Notes: generated by a model from the sequence alone, not told the origin. Positions 1 to 16,792 are shown, counted from the first letter of the stretch. The stretch: 64,000 nt of DNA from Boswellia sacra (GCA_013180625.2 SNVD02014941.1:30378-94377), one strand, 5' to 3'. Translations and numbers: made by a program.

Positions 1-880
1 TATCAAATGTAAGATTTATTATAATTTACCATAGAATCTTTTCACAAATATAATACTATTGCAAACTTTTGCAATAAAACCATGAACTCCAACGTGGAAA
101 ATGAGGTTGAACAATAACAATTTCCGGCGCTTGAAAGTTTATATTTATAAAATAAAAAAGACAAGAGACAGACGAAAGCTGTGTGCGAGCGCAAGTGGAA
201 GCTCCATTGTTATGCCAAATCTAATACAAAATCTGGTAACAATTGGCGTGCGTACGTGCGTCAAACTGGTGTGCTGCCTGCCTTTTGCTGCCCCGTGGTT
301 TCAAGGCACTCGAAACAAAAAATTAAAACACTCTCATCTCGAATAGAATAGAAAGTTAGAATCAAAATAAATTACACCCGATTTGATATTATGATTTCTA
401 CATGTGTCAATCAATCCTCGTCGTCCTTTTTAATTATCTTTTGTGTTGTGTGATGCTCGGAGTTGGAGTTGGGGGTCCATTTATGTTCACCTACTCTTAC
501 CTTTATCAAGACATTAGCGTCATATGGAGAATACTAGCGACTAATATCACTGCCCTTGTTTCAATCTCAATCTCAAACGAATAAATTCATAGTCCTTTTG
601 GCTCCTTTTTCATCTCAACGGACACCAATAATTCGTTGCTATTTCACAAAGAAAAGTCTCATTTGATTTAAAGTCCTAATCTTTCTATCTTGAACAAAGT
701 GTGTGTATGCATGCAGATAAGATAGAATAGAAGCTAAAAAAAAGCTTATGATGCAGCCTTCTCCTTTATTCTTCTCTGCCTTTTCTTATTCTTCTTCTTC
801 TTTACTTTGTTCTCTGTTTCTTTTCCCATATTCTTGAATTTCAACTGGGAGGAAAGAAGAGGAAGAGAAGAGCTCAAGAC
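1..880 (+). promoter_or_regulatory. upstream region and 5' leader of the PP1 gene
   Basis: This stretch lies directly upstream of the PP1 start codon. I see no credible coding sequence in it; the short open frames (for example 101-346 and 402-584) resemble nothing I know. The last 120 bases are rich in CT/TTC runs (about 755-815) followed by a purine-rich stretch (848-876) just before the ATG, which is typical of a plant 5' leader. No certain TATA box was identified, so the transcription start is not placed. Confidence 0.5.
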
Positions 881-4357
<3,477 letters not shown>

Positions 4358-5078
4358 GTCATATTTTCCACCGGTCATTTCTTGGCGCAATGGTGTAAGG
4401 AACTCAAGCGATGGAGATATCAGAAGAGGGCAGCTAGTTTAGATCAATGGTACTGCAGAACATTTTTAAAATAGCCATCTAGCAAATCCAGGTCTCAAGT
4501 GTTTGTTTCATGAGCTGAGAAGAACGGAAGATGTTCATCCTCTTTCTTTGCCAAAATTTTGAAGGCTGTAATATTATACTTTACTCTCCTCATGTACGTC
4601 AACAGTGTACCACTTTCACAACTCTGTTGCCTCTTACTTTCACCCTTCTTTCTTCTGAAGTCTATCTTCAGCCAGTTTACAAGGGTGTTTTGATATTCCT
4701 AAAAAAATGTATTGTCCCTTCTTGTAAAACTTCATAACTGGGATTAATCTGTTGTGATCTCATTATATGTAAATGAGTAATTGTATTTTAGAATATGCTC
4801 TTGATCCTTGTGAGTAATTATCAGATTATAAAAGCTAATTCACCTCATAAACTTCATGGCCTGTCAAGATTTTTATGCAACAGAAGTGTATGTTAAATTG
4901 TTGATTGCTCTGAAGAAACACAAAGTGAATTAGTCAGGGTTGAGTTATGAGGGATTTGCCAGATTACGCATGTTGGGCTCTATTGGGTCCACAACTTAGT
5001 TGGGTCATTTCATTGAATGTAAAGCCTGGTCTCTTCATGGAATACTGCTAAATGGCCTTTATGCTATATGTAGTCTAG
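4358..5078 (+). other. PP1 3' UTR and downstream flank
   Basis: The 3' untranslated region starts right after the predicted stop at 4355-4357. AT-rich stretches around 4760-4850 could serve as poly(A) signals, but no site can be assigned. The remainder up to the LTR-like element shows nothing recognisable. Confidence 0.5.
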
Positions 5079-5592
5079 TGTCACGACCCGTCCAATTTAT
5101 ATGCTAGAATGACTCAAATATGCTAGAGGTTTGGCCTAGCTTCTAGAAAGTCCAAGCCCATCTTCTAGAATTCTTTAGCAAGATAAGCTTCTATAATTAT
5201 CTTTTGTATTTATCTACATAATTTAGTAGATAATATTCTCTTGTACATATCTAGATAATGTAGTAGATGAGAATGAATTAGGACCCTTAGATGCATTAGA
5301 TCTATGCCATTCATTTGAGAGGTAGTTCACTATATAAACCCCTCCAATGTTCATTTGTAAATCATTCACAAAGCATCCAAGTATTGTAAAGCTTTCTAGT
5401 GTAATACAAAGGTCTTTTGCTTAGTAATACCTGTCTCTATCTCTTCTCTTCTTTGTCTATAAGCTCTTCAGCTCAACGATCCTCTCTTCTCCTTGAGCAA
5501 GAAGACTAACATCAAGCCTTACTTAGCAACTTTCGAGTCAAGTTGCCTAAGTGCCGCACGAGCGTGCTGCACAAACCTCTAAGCTTGTGACA
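5079..5592 (+). mobile_element. LTR-like sequence, probable solo LTR
   Basis: The block starts TGTCACGACC and ends AAGCTTGTGACA, so its termini are inverted (TGTCAC/GTGACA) as in an LTR. A TATA-like ACTATATAAACCCC lies at about 5331, followed by a CT-rich region, the usual order of a plant LTR promoter and leader. I found no matching second LTR and no clear 5-bp target duplication (flanks TCTAG and TTATG), so the ends may be slightly off. Confidence 0.45.
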
Positions 5593-7056
5593 TTATGCAG
5601 CCTTCATCTCCAATGAAGACACTGTAATTGAGAAAAGATATATTAATGAAAGAATAACACTAGATTTTTATAAATTATATACAAATTAATAGATCATTAA
5701 ATGAGTGATACTTATGTATTAATATATAAATAATATCACGTCAATTTGTATGAGAAGGTTTCTATATAAAATATGATTCGATGAACTATTTGTTTATTTA
5801 TCTATTTGCCACGTAAAATCTCATTGACAAAATTTATAAATTATCTATCGCTGTGAAATGGGATTTTTCCAACAAAAAGTATACTTTGTTTATAATTTCA
5901 AATGATTTTTTAATTATCATATGTACTCAAAAATGCTTTTTGACCTCAAAAAATAAATATTTCCTATCTCAGTCAAACATTAAAAACAAAAAAAAAAAAA
6001 TTGCTATCAGTATCAGGAAAAGCAAAAGCATTTTAGCTTCTGACTTGTGCAGTATTGTCTTTCGCTATCCTTATCTCAATTATTTACATACTTCATTTGA
6101 AGAAAACGGGAACAATCAAAATGTTAATCAAATTCTTCTAGTAAGACACCAAAATTCTAGAGTTGGACCACCTAAAGTTATATAATTTTAATTGTGCATA
6201 TGAAAGGATGCTATAAGGCAAGCAGAAGCAGGCGGTGGACTTTCAATAGTAATGGTATATATTCCAAAATTGACTTTGAACTTCCGCAGCTTAGTTGAAG
6301 TTGCCCAACCCATTTAGCTTTGTCTCGTCAGCACATTCACCAATAGTTTGCATGACCTTTGCACCTAATAAAGCTACACTATGATAACATTATATGACCT
6401 TTAAAAGGTTCTCTGATGAATTGCTTTTAACCATGCAAGTCACTGTAGTGAGTAGGCTATCAATTCTGCATTTTCCTCTATTGTAATTGAAATTGGGACG
6501 GGACCATTCTAGCTTGGAATAATATTTTGGCGAAATCGTGTTTGTGAACACAAAACAGCGGTCTGTCATTGGAGTTTTTTTTTTTTTTCCTTTTTTGGCA
6601 GTCACAAGAGTATACTGCTTTTTTAAACCGAAAATAAAGTCAATTTAACAATTGAGTCCCAAAGAAATTCCATATTCTTGATGAAGCTGATCAAGCATCT
6701 CGTGAACTTTAAAGAGATTCGCAGCATAAGTTTTTTTTTTTTTAGGTTAATCCGCATCTAAGGGAGATTTCAAAATAAAAGATAAAATCATTATCAGTTC
6801 TCTATTATCAAAAATTTTTATTTTGTCATCTTCCTTCTATCAATAACTTTATTTATTCTCATTTTGCTTTATCTAAAATAATTTTGAAAACATTTTCTCA
6901 TTTTAATTTCTCCTAACGTTAGTTTATTTGTTCCTTTTACTCACTGAAATAATATGAAAAATCATTGGAAATATCTAATGCATTACGGCTCTCATTGACT
7001 TGCTCTTATTAATGATTATTGCATAGCTTTAATATTCTCATAATTTCTCTTGAAAC
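5593..7056. other. AT-rich intergenic DNA
   Basis: I see no gene or complete mobile element here. The stretch contains homopolymer runs (for example around 5988-6000, 6577-6590 and 6730-6742). The open frames in it (5853-6185 and 6390-6605 minus) resemble no protein I know. Confidence 0.4.
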
Positions 7057-7559
7057 GGGCAATCATCAAAAACTATCCCTAACGTTTGTGAAATCATCAC
7101 TCATAGTCAAGGTTCGGGTTTTTTAATCAGCCACTTCCTCAACTTTTGAAATGCATCACAAACAACCCAGAGCTGTTTACTATCGTTTGCTATAGGGATA
7201 AATGCATAAATTAATCAATCCACTCAATTATAAATTATCAATTCACTCAAGTTACAGTTAGCCATCTTAGACAGCAGTTCAATTTCTTTTAATCAATAAG
7301 TTTCAACCTTTTTCACTTGCAAGTCAGAAAAATTCTATCAACACACTTGAAGAAAATTTAAAAGTCTAGTCTTTTGCACATCAAGGCTTTAGTTTTATTT
7401 GGTTTTCATCTTCTTCGTAGCCATCAAATCGAGATTCGTTCTATAAGGTAAGTTAACACCACAAAACAACTCTATAAAACCTACATAAATGGGGCTGCGA
7501 TACCAGTGGCGTAATCAGAAAGATAGGCATTTAGCCATTTATCAACACCATATCAAACC

Positions 7560-7770
7560 TGCTCTTGATCAAACCGAATGGCCAAATGTTGCATGCAACA
7601 AAATGGAACCACCTTAGAAGAAACAAAGCCCGGAAGACCTTGTAAAACTAGAAGGAAAGAACCTCGTGAAGAAACCTCCCAAGCCTCCTAGCGGTTCACT
7701 CTCAAGTGCTCATATTTGTGAGGCCATTGATCATAATAAAAGGACATGCGATGAAATGCCTCATAGAAAA
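7560..7770 (+). pseudogene. MULE transposase C-terminal remnant (basic linker plus CCHC zinc knuckle)
   Basis: From 7626 one frame reads KPGRPCKTRRKEPREE, the basic PGRP-like linker found before the zinc knuckle in plant mudrA/FAR1-like transposases. After one extra base near 7715 the knuckle continues: C-SY-C-EAID-H-NKRT-C fits the CX2CX4HX4C pattern exactly (7707-7749). The catalytic DDE region is not recognisable. A fragment of further coding-like sequence (about 7880-7975) may be the end of the old gene. The copy is non-functional, and it supports assigning the surrounding element to the MULE superfamily. Confidence 0.65.
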
Positions 7771-8502
7771 TGAGCCAAAGTAAATATGTCTTTTGTTTTT
7801 TAAATTTTCACATATATATTCTTATGTCAGTTTCATTGTTAAAATTAAAATTAACTTATTTTGATTATGATTGTATAAGGATGCAGAAATCAGTATAAGG
7901 AAGGATTCAACTCAAGAAAATGGAGGATGAGGGATGCTCGTGAGAGATTTGGATGTCTCAGTTGGTGCATCTGCTTGAATATTTTGGAAAATGATGCTTA
8001 TCATAGTCTCACATTGAACTTGTAATTTTGTCTGACAGTCCCATGTTTTGGATTTAAATCTTGGAGTTAAATACTAAACTTGATTAGTAGATTTAATTGT
8101 TGAATTTTATACGCTGGATTATGCAATTTCTAATGCTTTTTGTATATTGGCCATGTAGTACTGAGTGTATTTAGATTTCACAGAGTATTTTACATAATTT
8201 TTAGTATAAAATAAGCAAGTAAAAAAAATTAAGCTTGCTAGTGGGATAGAATATTTCAGCTCTCAATCTCACTAAGTTGTCGAAGAAGACGACCTCCACA
8301 AGGAAGAAGAATTTCGAATGGTGAAGAATAAAATGGTTTTCATGAAGTTTAAATTATAAAAGTGGCCCTTCAATAGTTGGATTCCCGCAATCAAGATACT
8401 TTATAAAATGATATTAGTTTTTCTTTAAATTTATGTTATAATAGTCGGCAATTAAGAGGCCCGCGCGTCAAGTGGATTAACTTGTCTCTTCTTAAAATAT
8501 TA

Positions 8503-9420
8503 TAGGGGTAGAAATTTTTGACACGACCTGCAAACTCGATACGACGCGACATGAAAATTAACGAGTTTAGGTTTATCTTAATCGTGTTTGGGTCGTGTTC
8601 TGATTGAAATTTTCAACCCGTTTAACAATTGAATCGTGTTTGGGTTGAGAGATTACACCCGCGGGTGACACGAATTCATTTATGACACGAAGCGGTTTAT
8701 GACACGAACCCATTTATGACACGATTAACACTAATAAAACATGAAAACACGACTAACATGGATTGACATGATTATTTTTATAGTGACACAATTATAAATA
8801 CAAATTAATTTTAAAATTCATTATATGTTTATTAGATATTTAAATTCAAGGTTGTATTTTTATTAATATTAATATTATATCATTATTAATTTTGATATGA
8901 TCTTAAACTACCCTTAATTTTTTTTACATATTTTTTTAATAGGTTATTAAGAGCTAAACAGATGCAATGTATTTGTTTGCATGAAACTTGATATTTAGTG
9001 GACTTTTTATTGTATTGTGGATCAATTTTGAATATTTTCTTATTATTTCTTTTTCAATTTAAAAATACTAAAATAGGTTAGAAATTGAAATGCTTACTCG
9101 TGTCATAATTATGTTAATCATTTAAACGTGTTGTAATCATACTTGTAAAACGTGTCATAAACTTGTCAAATATTTAAACGTGTCATCATCATGTTAAATG
9201 GGTCATATTCGTGTCTAACACGAAAATGACCCTTTTATTATTCATGTTCGTATATCGTGTTGTGTTACCTGCGGGTCAATCGTTTAATAATTTGGTCATA
9301 TTCGAGTTGAGTCTCTTGATACGAATAATAAATGGATCGAGTTCGGGTTAAACTAATCTTTGTCGTGTCATTGCTCGACACGACACAAACACGACCCGCG
9401 AATCCCAATTCCCACCCCTA
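8503..9420. mobile_element. non-autonomous hAT-like element nested in the MULE
   Basis: This 918-bp element has ends TAGGGGTAGAAATT and AATTCCCACCCCTA (imperfect terminal inverted repeats). It is flanked by a perfect 8-bp target duplication, AAATATTA (8495-8502 and 9421-9428), as expected for hAT. The subterminal regions are rich in repeats of the CGTGTCA/GACACGA type. It has no transposase. Its position inside 7057-9649 shows that it inserted after the MULE. Confidence 0.8.
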
Positions 9421-9779
9421 AAATATTAGTCTGAGCCATAAAGATTGGGACTTGTCTCTTCTTAAAAAATTAGGAAGGGATATAAAGGTAATTATAACCC
9501 GACTTTTCTATTGATTAATAGTAGCAAATGGCTTTGGGGTGTTTGTGATACATTTTCGAAAAGTTGAGGAAGTGATTGATTAAAAAAATCTAAACCTTGT
9601 CTATGAGTGATGATTTCACAAACTTTAGGGATAGTTTCGATGATTGCCCCCCTTAAACTGAATAAAAGTTATGTTATATTTCCTCTTTGGATTGTTTAAT
9701 GCGGAAAATAAAATAACGGGGATAATTTAATAAAGAGAATGCAAGGGTCTTTAATTTTACAATTTTATTATAACTAAAA

Positions 9780-10671
9780 GGGAAAATTGAAAAAATAGAC
9801 AAAATTAGAGGGTCTCTTTGAAAAATAGACACATCCTGAAAAATTTTTATGCCATAGACACTTTCTTGATAAAAAGACCAAATTACCCTTATGTATTCAA
9901 TTTTTTCCTGAAGGCTTATTTCCCTCTCTTCGGAAGACCGAAATCCATTTCCCTCCTTATAGATTTAATTTAATTTCTAGAGAATTTGAATTCAAGATTT
10001 GAGTTTCTGAAGGATTTGTGAACTTATTTAAGAAAATCGAGTGTTATAATGTGATTTATGTACGTTAATACGTGTTATATCATGAAGAACAGGAAGAAGA
10101 AGACAGTGTCATATCACGAAGAAGAAGACACTCGACACTCGAAAATAACCTGTCGAGTCGTGTTGAGTTATGTAATGTCGAGTGTCAAGTTTTGTCGAGT
10201 GGTGAAATGTCGAGTGTCGAGTGTTTTCGAGTGGTGAAATGTCGAGTTTCGAGTGTTTTCGAGTGGTGAAATGTCGAGTTTCGAGTGTTGTCGAGTGGTA
10301 AAATGTCGAGTGTCGAGTGTTTTCGAGTGGTGAAATGTCGAGTGTCAAATGTTTTCGAGTGGTGAAACGTCGAGTTTCGAGTGTTGTCGAGTAGTGAAAT
10401 GTCGAGGGTCGAGTGTTTTCAAGTGGTAAAATATCGAGTGTCGAGTTGTGTCGAGTGTCGTCTTCGCGTGATATATAGCTCTAAATATATAGTCCCTATA
10501 GTTTGTAATTTAATAATTTCATCCCCGAAAAGAGTTGTGCCTGATCCAAGTATATTTTCAAAGGGTATTTGAGTCTTTTTATCAAGAAAGTGTCTATGAC
10601 ATAAAAATTTTTCAGGATGTGTCTATTTTTCAAAGAGACCCCCTAATTTTGTCTATTTTCTCAATTTTCTC
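9780..10671. mobile_element. non-autonomous MULE-type element with internal minisatellite
   Basis: This 892-bp element has about 120-bp terminal inverted repeats (left from GGGAAAATTGA, right ending TCAATTTTCTC). A perfect 9-bp target duplication, TAACTAAAA (9771-9779 and 10672-10680), is the size typical of Mutator-like transposition. The inner part is also partly self-complementary: ATATCACGAAGAAG near 10110 pairs with sequence near 10460-10480. The centre is a 32-bp tandem repeat. No transposase is encoded. Confidence 0.82.
10176..10460. repeat. 32-bp minisatellite, about nine copies
   Basis: The unit begins TGTCGAGTGTCGAGTG and ends GAGTGGTGAAA. Copies start every 32 bases from 10176 and 10208 onward with a few substitutions each. 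The unit itself is built from the shorter motif GTCGAGT. It lies wholly within the MULE-type element at 9780-10671. Confidence 0.9.
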
Positions 10672-10680
10672 TAACTAAAA

Positions 10681-11873
10681 TTCAAGATGGCGCTATGGAC
10701 AATGTAGCTTGGTGAGTAACGGAATTTCTTTATCATTTCTACAAAGGGCTTGACCAGGTTCATGACACCAAGTTGGATCCCTCCAGCCCATGGGCCTGCC
10801 CAAGCTAACTTTTTTGATTACCTTATACCTTTACCTTCTTTTGAAATTTTGTTCCCAAGCCACGATAGTTGTATAATTTTGGTAGATGATCCACATTAAA
10901 GGTGTCTAGAAAATAACCACGCATCTAAAAAACTTAGACGTAAGGACCACAAAGCAATTGGGGTTTTTTGGTTGATCTCTAATGCTTGATAGTTAGATAG
11001 GTTTTTTTGGCACATTATTAGTCTTTAAAGTCGATACATGTTAGTTTATGGATCCTTAAAGTTTGAAAAAAAAAAATTTACCGATTTGTCAGGTTGTTAT
11101 TATATCATCTAGAGATTTATTTTTTTTTTAAAAAAAAAAAAAAGAAATCCGCGTTTTTATGCCTTTGGCATCAACAAAGGAGACACTTCACATGCAACCA
11201 CATCCGTCTTTTTCTCGTTACACTACGGCCTTGGTCCATCATCAAAACGCGTTGCCGTTTCCACGTCGTGTTGACCACGTAAATCGGTCTTTCATGCTTG
11301 TCATGGACATCCTAGGCAGAGAAGACACGAACCAGATAACTTTCATTTATTGATTAAACGACCCGTGTCCGATTTACTCTTCAATTTCTCCATATCTTAT
11401 TTTGTCTTCAACTCATCATCTCGTTAACTTATGCGGTGTCGTCTTCTTCTCAGTACCATCTCATTGTCTCTATCAAAAATTAAGACACCAAACAATTATA
11501 ATTGATTAATGAGAAAGCAATCTAAATTTCTTATTAAATGGGGTACTGCATGAGAATGGAATTTCTAAGAATTTGATAAAAGAGATGACAGCTGTCACTT
11601 ATTCTTGTTCAGATCACGTATTAAAGCTTAATTTTTGGCATGGACTTGCATCTAATTAGTAACTATTTTATCAACACATCAGAAAGATGTTCCATTGATT
11701 TAGAAATTTATGCAGGGTTAGTTCTTGGTTAATCATTTTATTAAGTGGAATTAATTATTTTTTTAATCATGATAACATTATATGAAACAATTTGCTCAAA
11801 AAAAAAAAAAAAGCAATTATTTCAAGAGTTTCAGGAAAACCTTGGTTATTTAGCTCTACATAATTATAAATGA
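10681..11873. other. intergenic DNA, nothing recognised
   Basis: No gene or bounded element is visible. Short open frames near 11094-11353 lie in a slightly GC-richer patch but match no protein family I know. Poly(A/T) runs occur at about 11065-11145. Confidence 0.35.
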
Positions 11874-12450
11874 GAAGGTTGTGGCTCAACTTGAATGTAA
11901 TTGGTTGGGCATCAAACTTTGAGGAACCAGAGGGCTAAGGGTCGTAGCGTTGGAGTTGTGGACAGGTAGCGCCGTAGCGTCCAATTAGATTGGTGAGATT
12001 TCAGATGTCTGAGACAGAGAGTTCAGCGCTGCAGTTCTATCCAGACAGGGCTACACCGCTAGTTCGAGTTGCTGAAAGCGCCGCGGCGCCATGTATATAG
12101 TGCCGCGACACTAGCACGAATTCTGTTTTAATGAAATTAGCCATGGCGGCTGGGCAATGGACCTTCAAACAATTATTCCCTGGGGCATAAAAGGGACTTT
12201 ATTGTAAATGTAGAGAGAAAAGCTTAGGAATTGGGATTGTGAGGGTTTATGAAAGGAAGGTTAGCTTGTAGAGTTGACCAATGTCTTCTTGTTTTTCCTT
12301 GAAAATCTCATTTAACCAATTTTGTAAAACCTTGTGTCCTTTGTTTACTTTTTTTATTGTTTCTTATACTTGATTGTTGAGTCTGTGCTTTGTGTATTTA
12401 ATTAATTCCGCATTTGAGCTGCCTGTGTGTGTACCTATCATCCTTCACAA
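11874..12450 (+). mobile_element. possible LTR-like fragment
   Basis: This GC-richer block has the look of a retrotransposon LTR: a CG-rich upstream part (about 11940-12110), then a T-rich region, and an end resembling ...CTTCACAACA at 12450. The candidate flanks ATAAA and GTAAA match at 4 of 5 bases. No internal domain or second LTR was found, so the identification is tentative. Confidence 0.3.
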
Positions 12451-13049
12451 CAGTAAAACATATATAATTAAAAAGCTGCTAGGAGCCTATAGATATTGCC
12501 AGAAAATATATATGACTATATTCTAAATATCTAACTATATATATCCAGCGTTCTTGATCGTGGATTGTGATGCAGCAAATAAACCACTAAACTGGAAAGC
12601 TATTTAGAATCTGACGAATACAAAAATCCAATGACCTTAAAAACGATTTTGAGTTGGATTAATATTGTAATAGATAATGTTCTTTCCACCTCTGGGTTGT
12701 ACTCTCATAAATATTTCTTATGATCATATTATGCATCTTACATAGTATGTAAGGTTATCTTATCCAAAGCAATGAAGGATTTGAGTTTGATGGCTAATTT
12801 TTACCAATGGTTATCTTTAAAAATAATAAATAGAACAATTAAAAAGATGAAAAAGAATAACATTTAAGACATAGAGTTCATCAATGGCACTTATTGCATT
12901 TAAAAGTGAATGTTTCCGTTCTTAATAATTAAATTTTTTGAATTAATTGATTTATCAACAATATAAAATCAAGACTATCCAAATTAGTGGAAGGAAAATT
13001 ACCATTTTAAATCTATTTTATCAAATTAAAGATTCATATATATAATGAG

Positions 13050-13050
<1 letters not shown>

Positions 13051-13112
<62 letters not shown>
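13051..13112. repeat. compound TA/TG microsatellite
   Basis: A run of TA dinucleotides passes directly into a run of TG dinucleotides, about 62 bases in total with one interruption near the end. Confidence 0.95.
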
Positions 13113-15394
13113 CAATGACGGAGCCAAAAAGTCCATAAAGGGAAGGCAAAATTTTATAAACAGTAAAATTTTTGTCAGGTAAGTTTATGAATAGTAAAAT
13201 ATTAAAATTTTCTTATAAATAATAATGTATTCAATTACTAAGTAATATCATGTCAAATTACTAAATTGATTATTTAATATTTTTAAAGTATGGTATAATA
13301 TCTAATTTATCATATTATTTAATAAATTATCATTTAACCGTTGATCCTTATTTAGTTAAGTAACTGAATTTTTAAAAAATAAAAAAATAAAAACACTTTT
13401 TTAAAGAAGAATAATCAACTTAGTAATTTGACTTATTTTTATTCCATATATAGAATTACTTATTTAAAGAGGAATAATCAACTTAATAATTTACTATCCA
13501 AATAAATAATAGTTAGCTTTTGAGTAATAAAATTAAAATTTTCTAATATTGACAGTTTTAAATAATTCAATAAATCTAATAAAGTTTTAATTTTTAATTT
13601 ACGATGTAAATAAATAATAGATGAGCCATATAGCATGTAGCGTCCATGCTTATTTTGTTTATATTATAACAAATATAAAATATTCAAAATCATGACCCTT
13701 AACACAGGTTAAAATTTTATATATATATATATATATGAAATAAAAAGATTGTATAAATAAAAATTATAATACACTAACAATTACTAGCAAGTTATTAGAC
13801 AAAAAAAAAAGTAATTACATATAGCTATTGTCTCATTTTTATAGATAATATAATGATAATAAACAAAGAGCCATAAACTACAAACCAAGATGAAGAATTA
13901 AAAAACAAAGTGATCTTCAACAATATTAAAACAGAGTATATTTGCTTATTATGATAAAAACCAATAAATAAAAGATGAGAAGAAGATTTTTATCTCTACA
14001 TATACTAACTTTCAATTTTTGTTATGTAAGTAGATGAGACCCACAAGATAGATATGTTTTGATTTAGTGAAGGTGTTGAGTGAAGTGAAAAAGAATAATA
14101 AATAATTTCTTATTTTAAGTAAATAGATGAGAAAGAAGACATTATCTCTTATTTTATATAAATAGATGGAATCACAAAAGATAAAGTATGATTTTAAATT
14201 TGTTTAAGTGCACAGATAAGGAAGAAGAAAACAATAAAAGAGAATGGATCAACTTTAATTAAATTTGTAATTTTAGAATAAAGGAGTGACAAAATAGATA
14301 ATACATTTTAAAAATTTTAAATACAGATAAGTTTTCAAATCTAGTAATTGTCCCTTCTTGTCTCCTCCATGTGTATGTGTGTGTGTGTTAATTAATCAAT
14401 ACAAAATATTCAAGGGGCAGCGTAATCAACGATCAACCAATTAAATAATAATCAACTACCACATTGTTGTATCTATCTAAGTATTTTGGGGCAGCTGAAC
14501 CAACCAAAGGTTAAAAAACTGTTTGGTCATGAATATGTGCTCACTATGTAGGTAAATACAGATTAGGCAAGTACAAAAGTACACTTGACAATGGCATCCA
14601 CAGAATTTCTTCTAGCTTCAGCCGTCAAATTAAACTTTTAGAAATTAATTAATAGCTCTCAATTTACGAAGCCAATGTTGACTTTAAAGACGTTGTCTTG
14701 CTTCCCAATTGCAATGTGAAGGGTAAGAGGGTGTTTTAATTAGGGAAGCAGTAAGCTGCATACATATAATGCTTAGTTAAACGTGCACTGTGCACTAAAT
14801 TAAACTTTAATTAACCGAATTTTATCCCCACAATTTTTTAATAAATATTTTAATAAGAGAACAATGATAAGTGAATTATATGATGATTTAATCCATGACG
14901 TGCGATATATATCCTGTATCACATGTCTCTTTCTCCTACAAGCATAGGATCGCTGTATATATGTATGCATGTATGTATATATACACATGTACTTAACGTT
15001 AATTAAGTAACTAAATATTGCATATGATTATTAAAATATTGATCTTCATTATCTAATAAGTTTTTGGTTAGTGGCATGAAAGTCAGATCTTATTTTTGTG
15101 AACTGCTATATATGGAATCACATGACCATTAATTTTTGTTTTGGTTTATAGATTAATGTTGCCAATTCATATACATATCATCTCTTTATTAATTCTGATT
15201 AGGGTATGAAGGTACCAATCTCATAGGTCAACTAGCTGACTTTTGATTAATTAGCATTGCAAATTGTTGGCTTAATATCATTGGCAGGAATCTTTTTGAC
15301 GTATATTTCTCATTATTCAAATTATAAATTGGAAAATTAGTTGGTTAAACAATAATCAAGTTGCAAGTAGATACATGTGTGCTTCAAATGGATA

Positions 15395-15402
15395 GAATAT
15401 GC
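15395..15402 (+). promoter_or_regulatory. distal PHR1-binding-type (P1BS) motif
   Basis: GAATATGC fits the GNATATNC consensus bound by PHR1-type MYB factors. It lies about 2.1 kb upstream of the presumed transcription start of the first PHT1 gene. At that distance in AT-rich DNA a chance match is quite possible. Confidence 0.25.
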
Positions 15403-16792
15403 GGCTTCAAGTTAACACAATGATGAATTGTCAACGCTTAGAACTTTATAGGGGAAAAGGAAAAATCCTGTTGATGGTCAACCAGCTGATTATACAGAAA
15501 TTTAAAAGAATATATGTTTTTATAAGAAATAAATAAATTCATATTTGAAAAATTTTAAAAAGAGAAAAGGCTGTAAAGAAAGATTTTAAATATAATGATT
15601 TTAAATTCATTCCATTTATCAAATGGCAATTTTTTTTATGCTAAACATGAATCATATATAATATATTATGATAATAATTTCTTTTTCTTTTTCAAGAGAA
15701 AACTTGCATCCCAAGATTTACAAATAAATCTCAGTTCAGTAAATAAATCTCAATCCAATAAATTCAGAGAAAAAACGTTTATCGAATCCAAAATATTTTT
15801 TGTAGAACACAATTTTTTTCATTTTTTCTTTTAGACTAAATGATTAATTTGTTATTACAAAGTCTTAATTTTTAGTGATTTTTCGTCATTACTTTTTTTT
15901 GTTCATGCTCACAATATTTATTTTTTCATACCTCTCATATCATCTTTCATGTTTGAATTAAACAATAAATATGAATAATTTTATAGAATCAAAACAATAT
16001 TAATATAAGAGTCCTTTTTCATTAAGAAAGTTACACTGAACCCTAAATATTTTGATTGCAACATGCACATATAACTAGAGAGAGATACTTATGATTTTGA
16101 TCACGTAACTTCGACCAAGAACTTGAATTTAATAATATACAACATTTGCGTGCAATTGATGGAAATTGGCCAAATAATTAATTCTTAACAAAGTAGAATT
16201 ACTAGCAAAAGTATTAGGCTTTGGAGGGAACTTATATGATTATCTCACTTTCAATAGTGTGAATATCGATGATACTATGTCAATACAATAAAGTCAAGAG
16301 CTTATGCTTCAATTTTAATTATCAGAATAATGAGTATGACATTAACATGCATCAATAAGTTTAATTTCCAAATGATGATATAAGATAGTTTTTGCAGTAG
16401 CATCTAACATTTTCCTCCTGGAAACAAGTTATATATTGATTTGTACAGTCAAGTGGGTTCAAACCAATTAATTCGCCTTAAAATTCATTGCGCGTGGCCT
16501 TATTCACGTCACATTGTAATGGTGCATGAATATATGAAACTGTTGACTATTCTTTGCCTTAGAAATATCAAACTCAGCTTAATTGTGTAAATATATAATT
16601 GTGGCCCACCCACCGTGTGATTTTTGCCTACAGGTTATTCTTATCGTCATATGGAGTATTAAAATAATTATTTTTTTAGGGTGGTCTTAATATGCATCCA
16701 TTACCTAACTTAAATAGTGTATATATTAACTATTTTGATCATTAATTTATTTTGAAAATTATTTTTTATTATAAAAATCATGGAATATACTA

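Larger units (their letters stand above)
7057..9649. mobile_element. MULE-type DNA transposon with ~150-bp terminal inverted repeats and transposase remnant
   Basis: The left end, from GGGCAATCATC at 7057 to about 7200, is the reverse complement of the right end (about 9490-9649, ending GATGATTGCCC). Long terminal inverted repeats are characteristic of Mutator-like elements. The flanks TCTTGAAAC and CCCTTAAAC agree at 6 of 9 positions, consistent with a decayed 9-bp target duplication. The interior holds a broken mudrA-like transposase fragment and a later hAT-like insertion at 8503-9420. The element is defective. Confidence 0.75.

Noticed and set aside
10109..10348. open frames with periodic residues across the minisatellite
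   Set aside because: A 32-bp repeat can be read in several frames; this is a non-coding tandem repeat within a transposon.
10176..10460. possible CRISPR-like array
   Set aside because: The repeats are contiguous without unique spacers, and the genome is a plant.
11094..11353. short open frames in a GC-richer patch
   Set aside because: There is no recognisable domain, start context or splice structure to support a gene.
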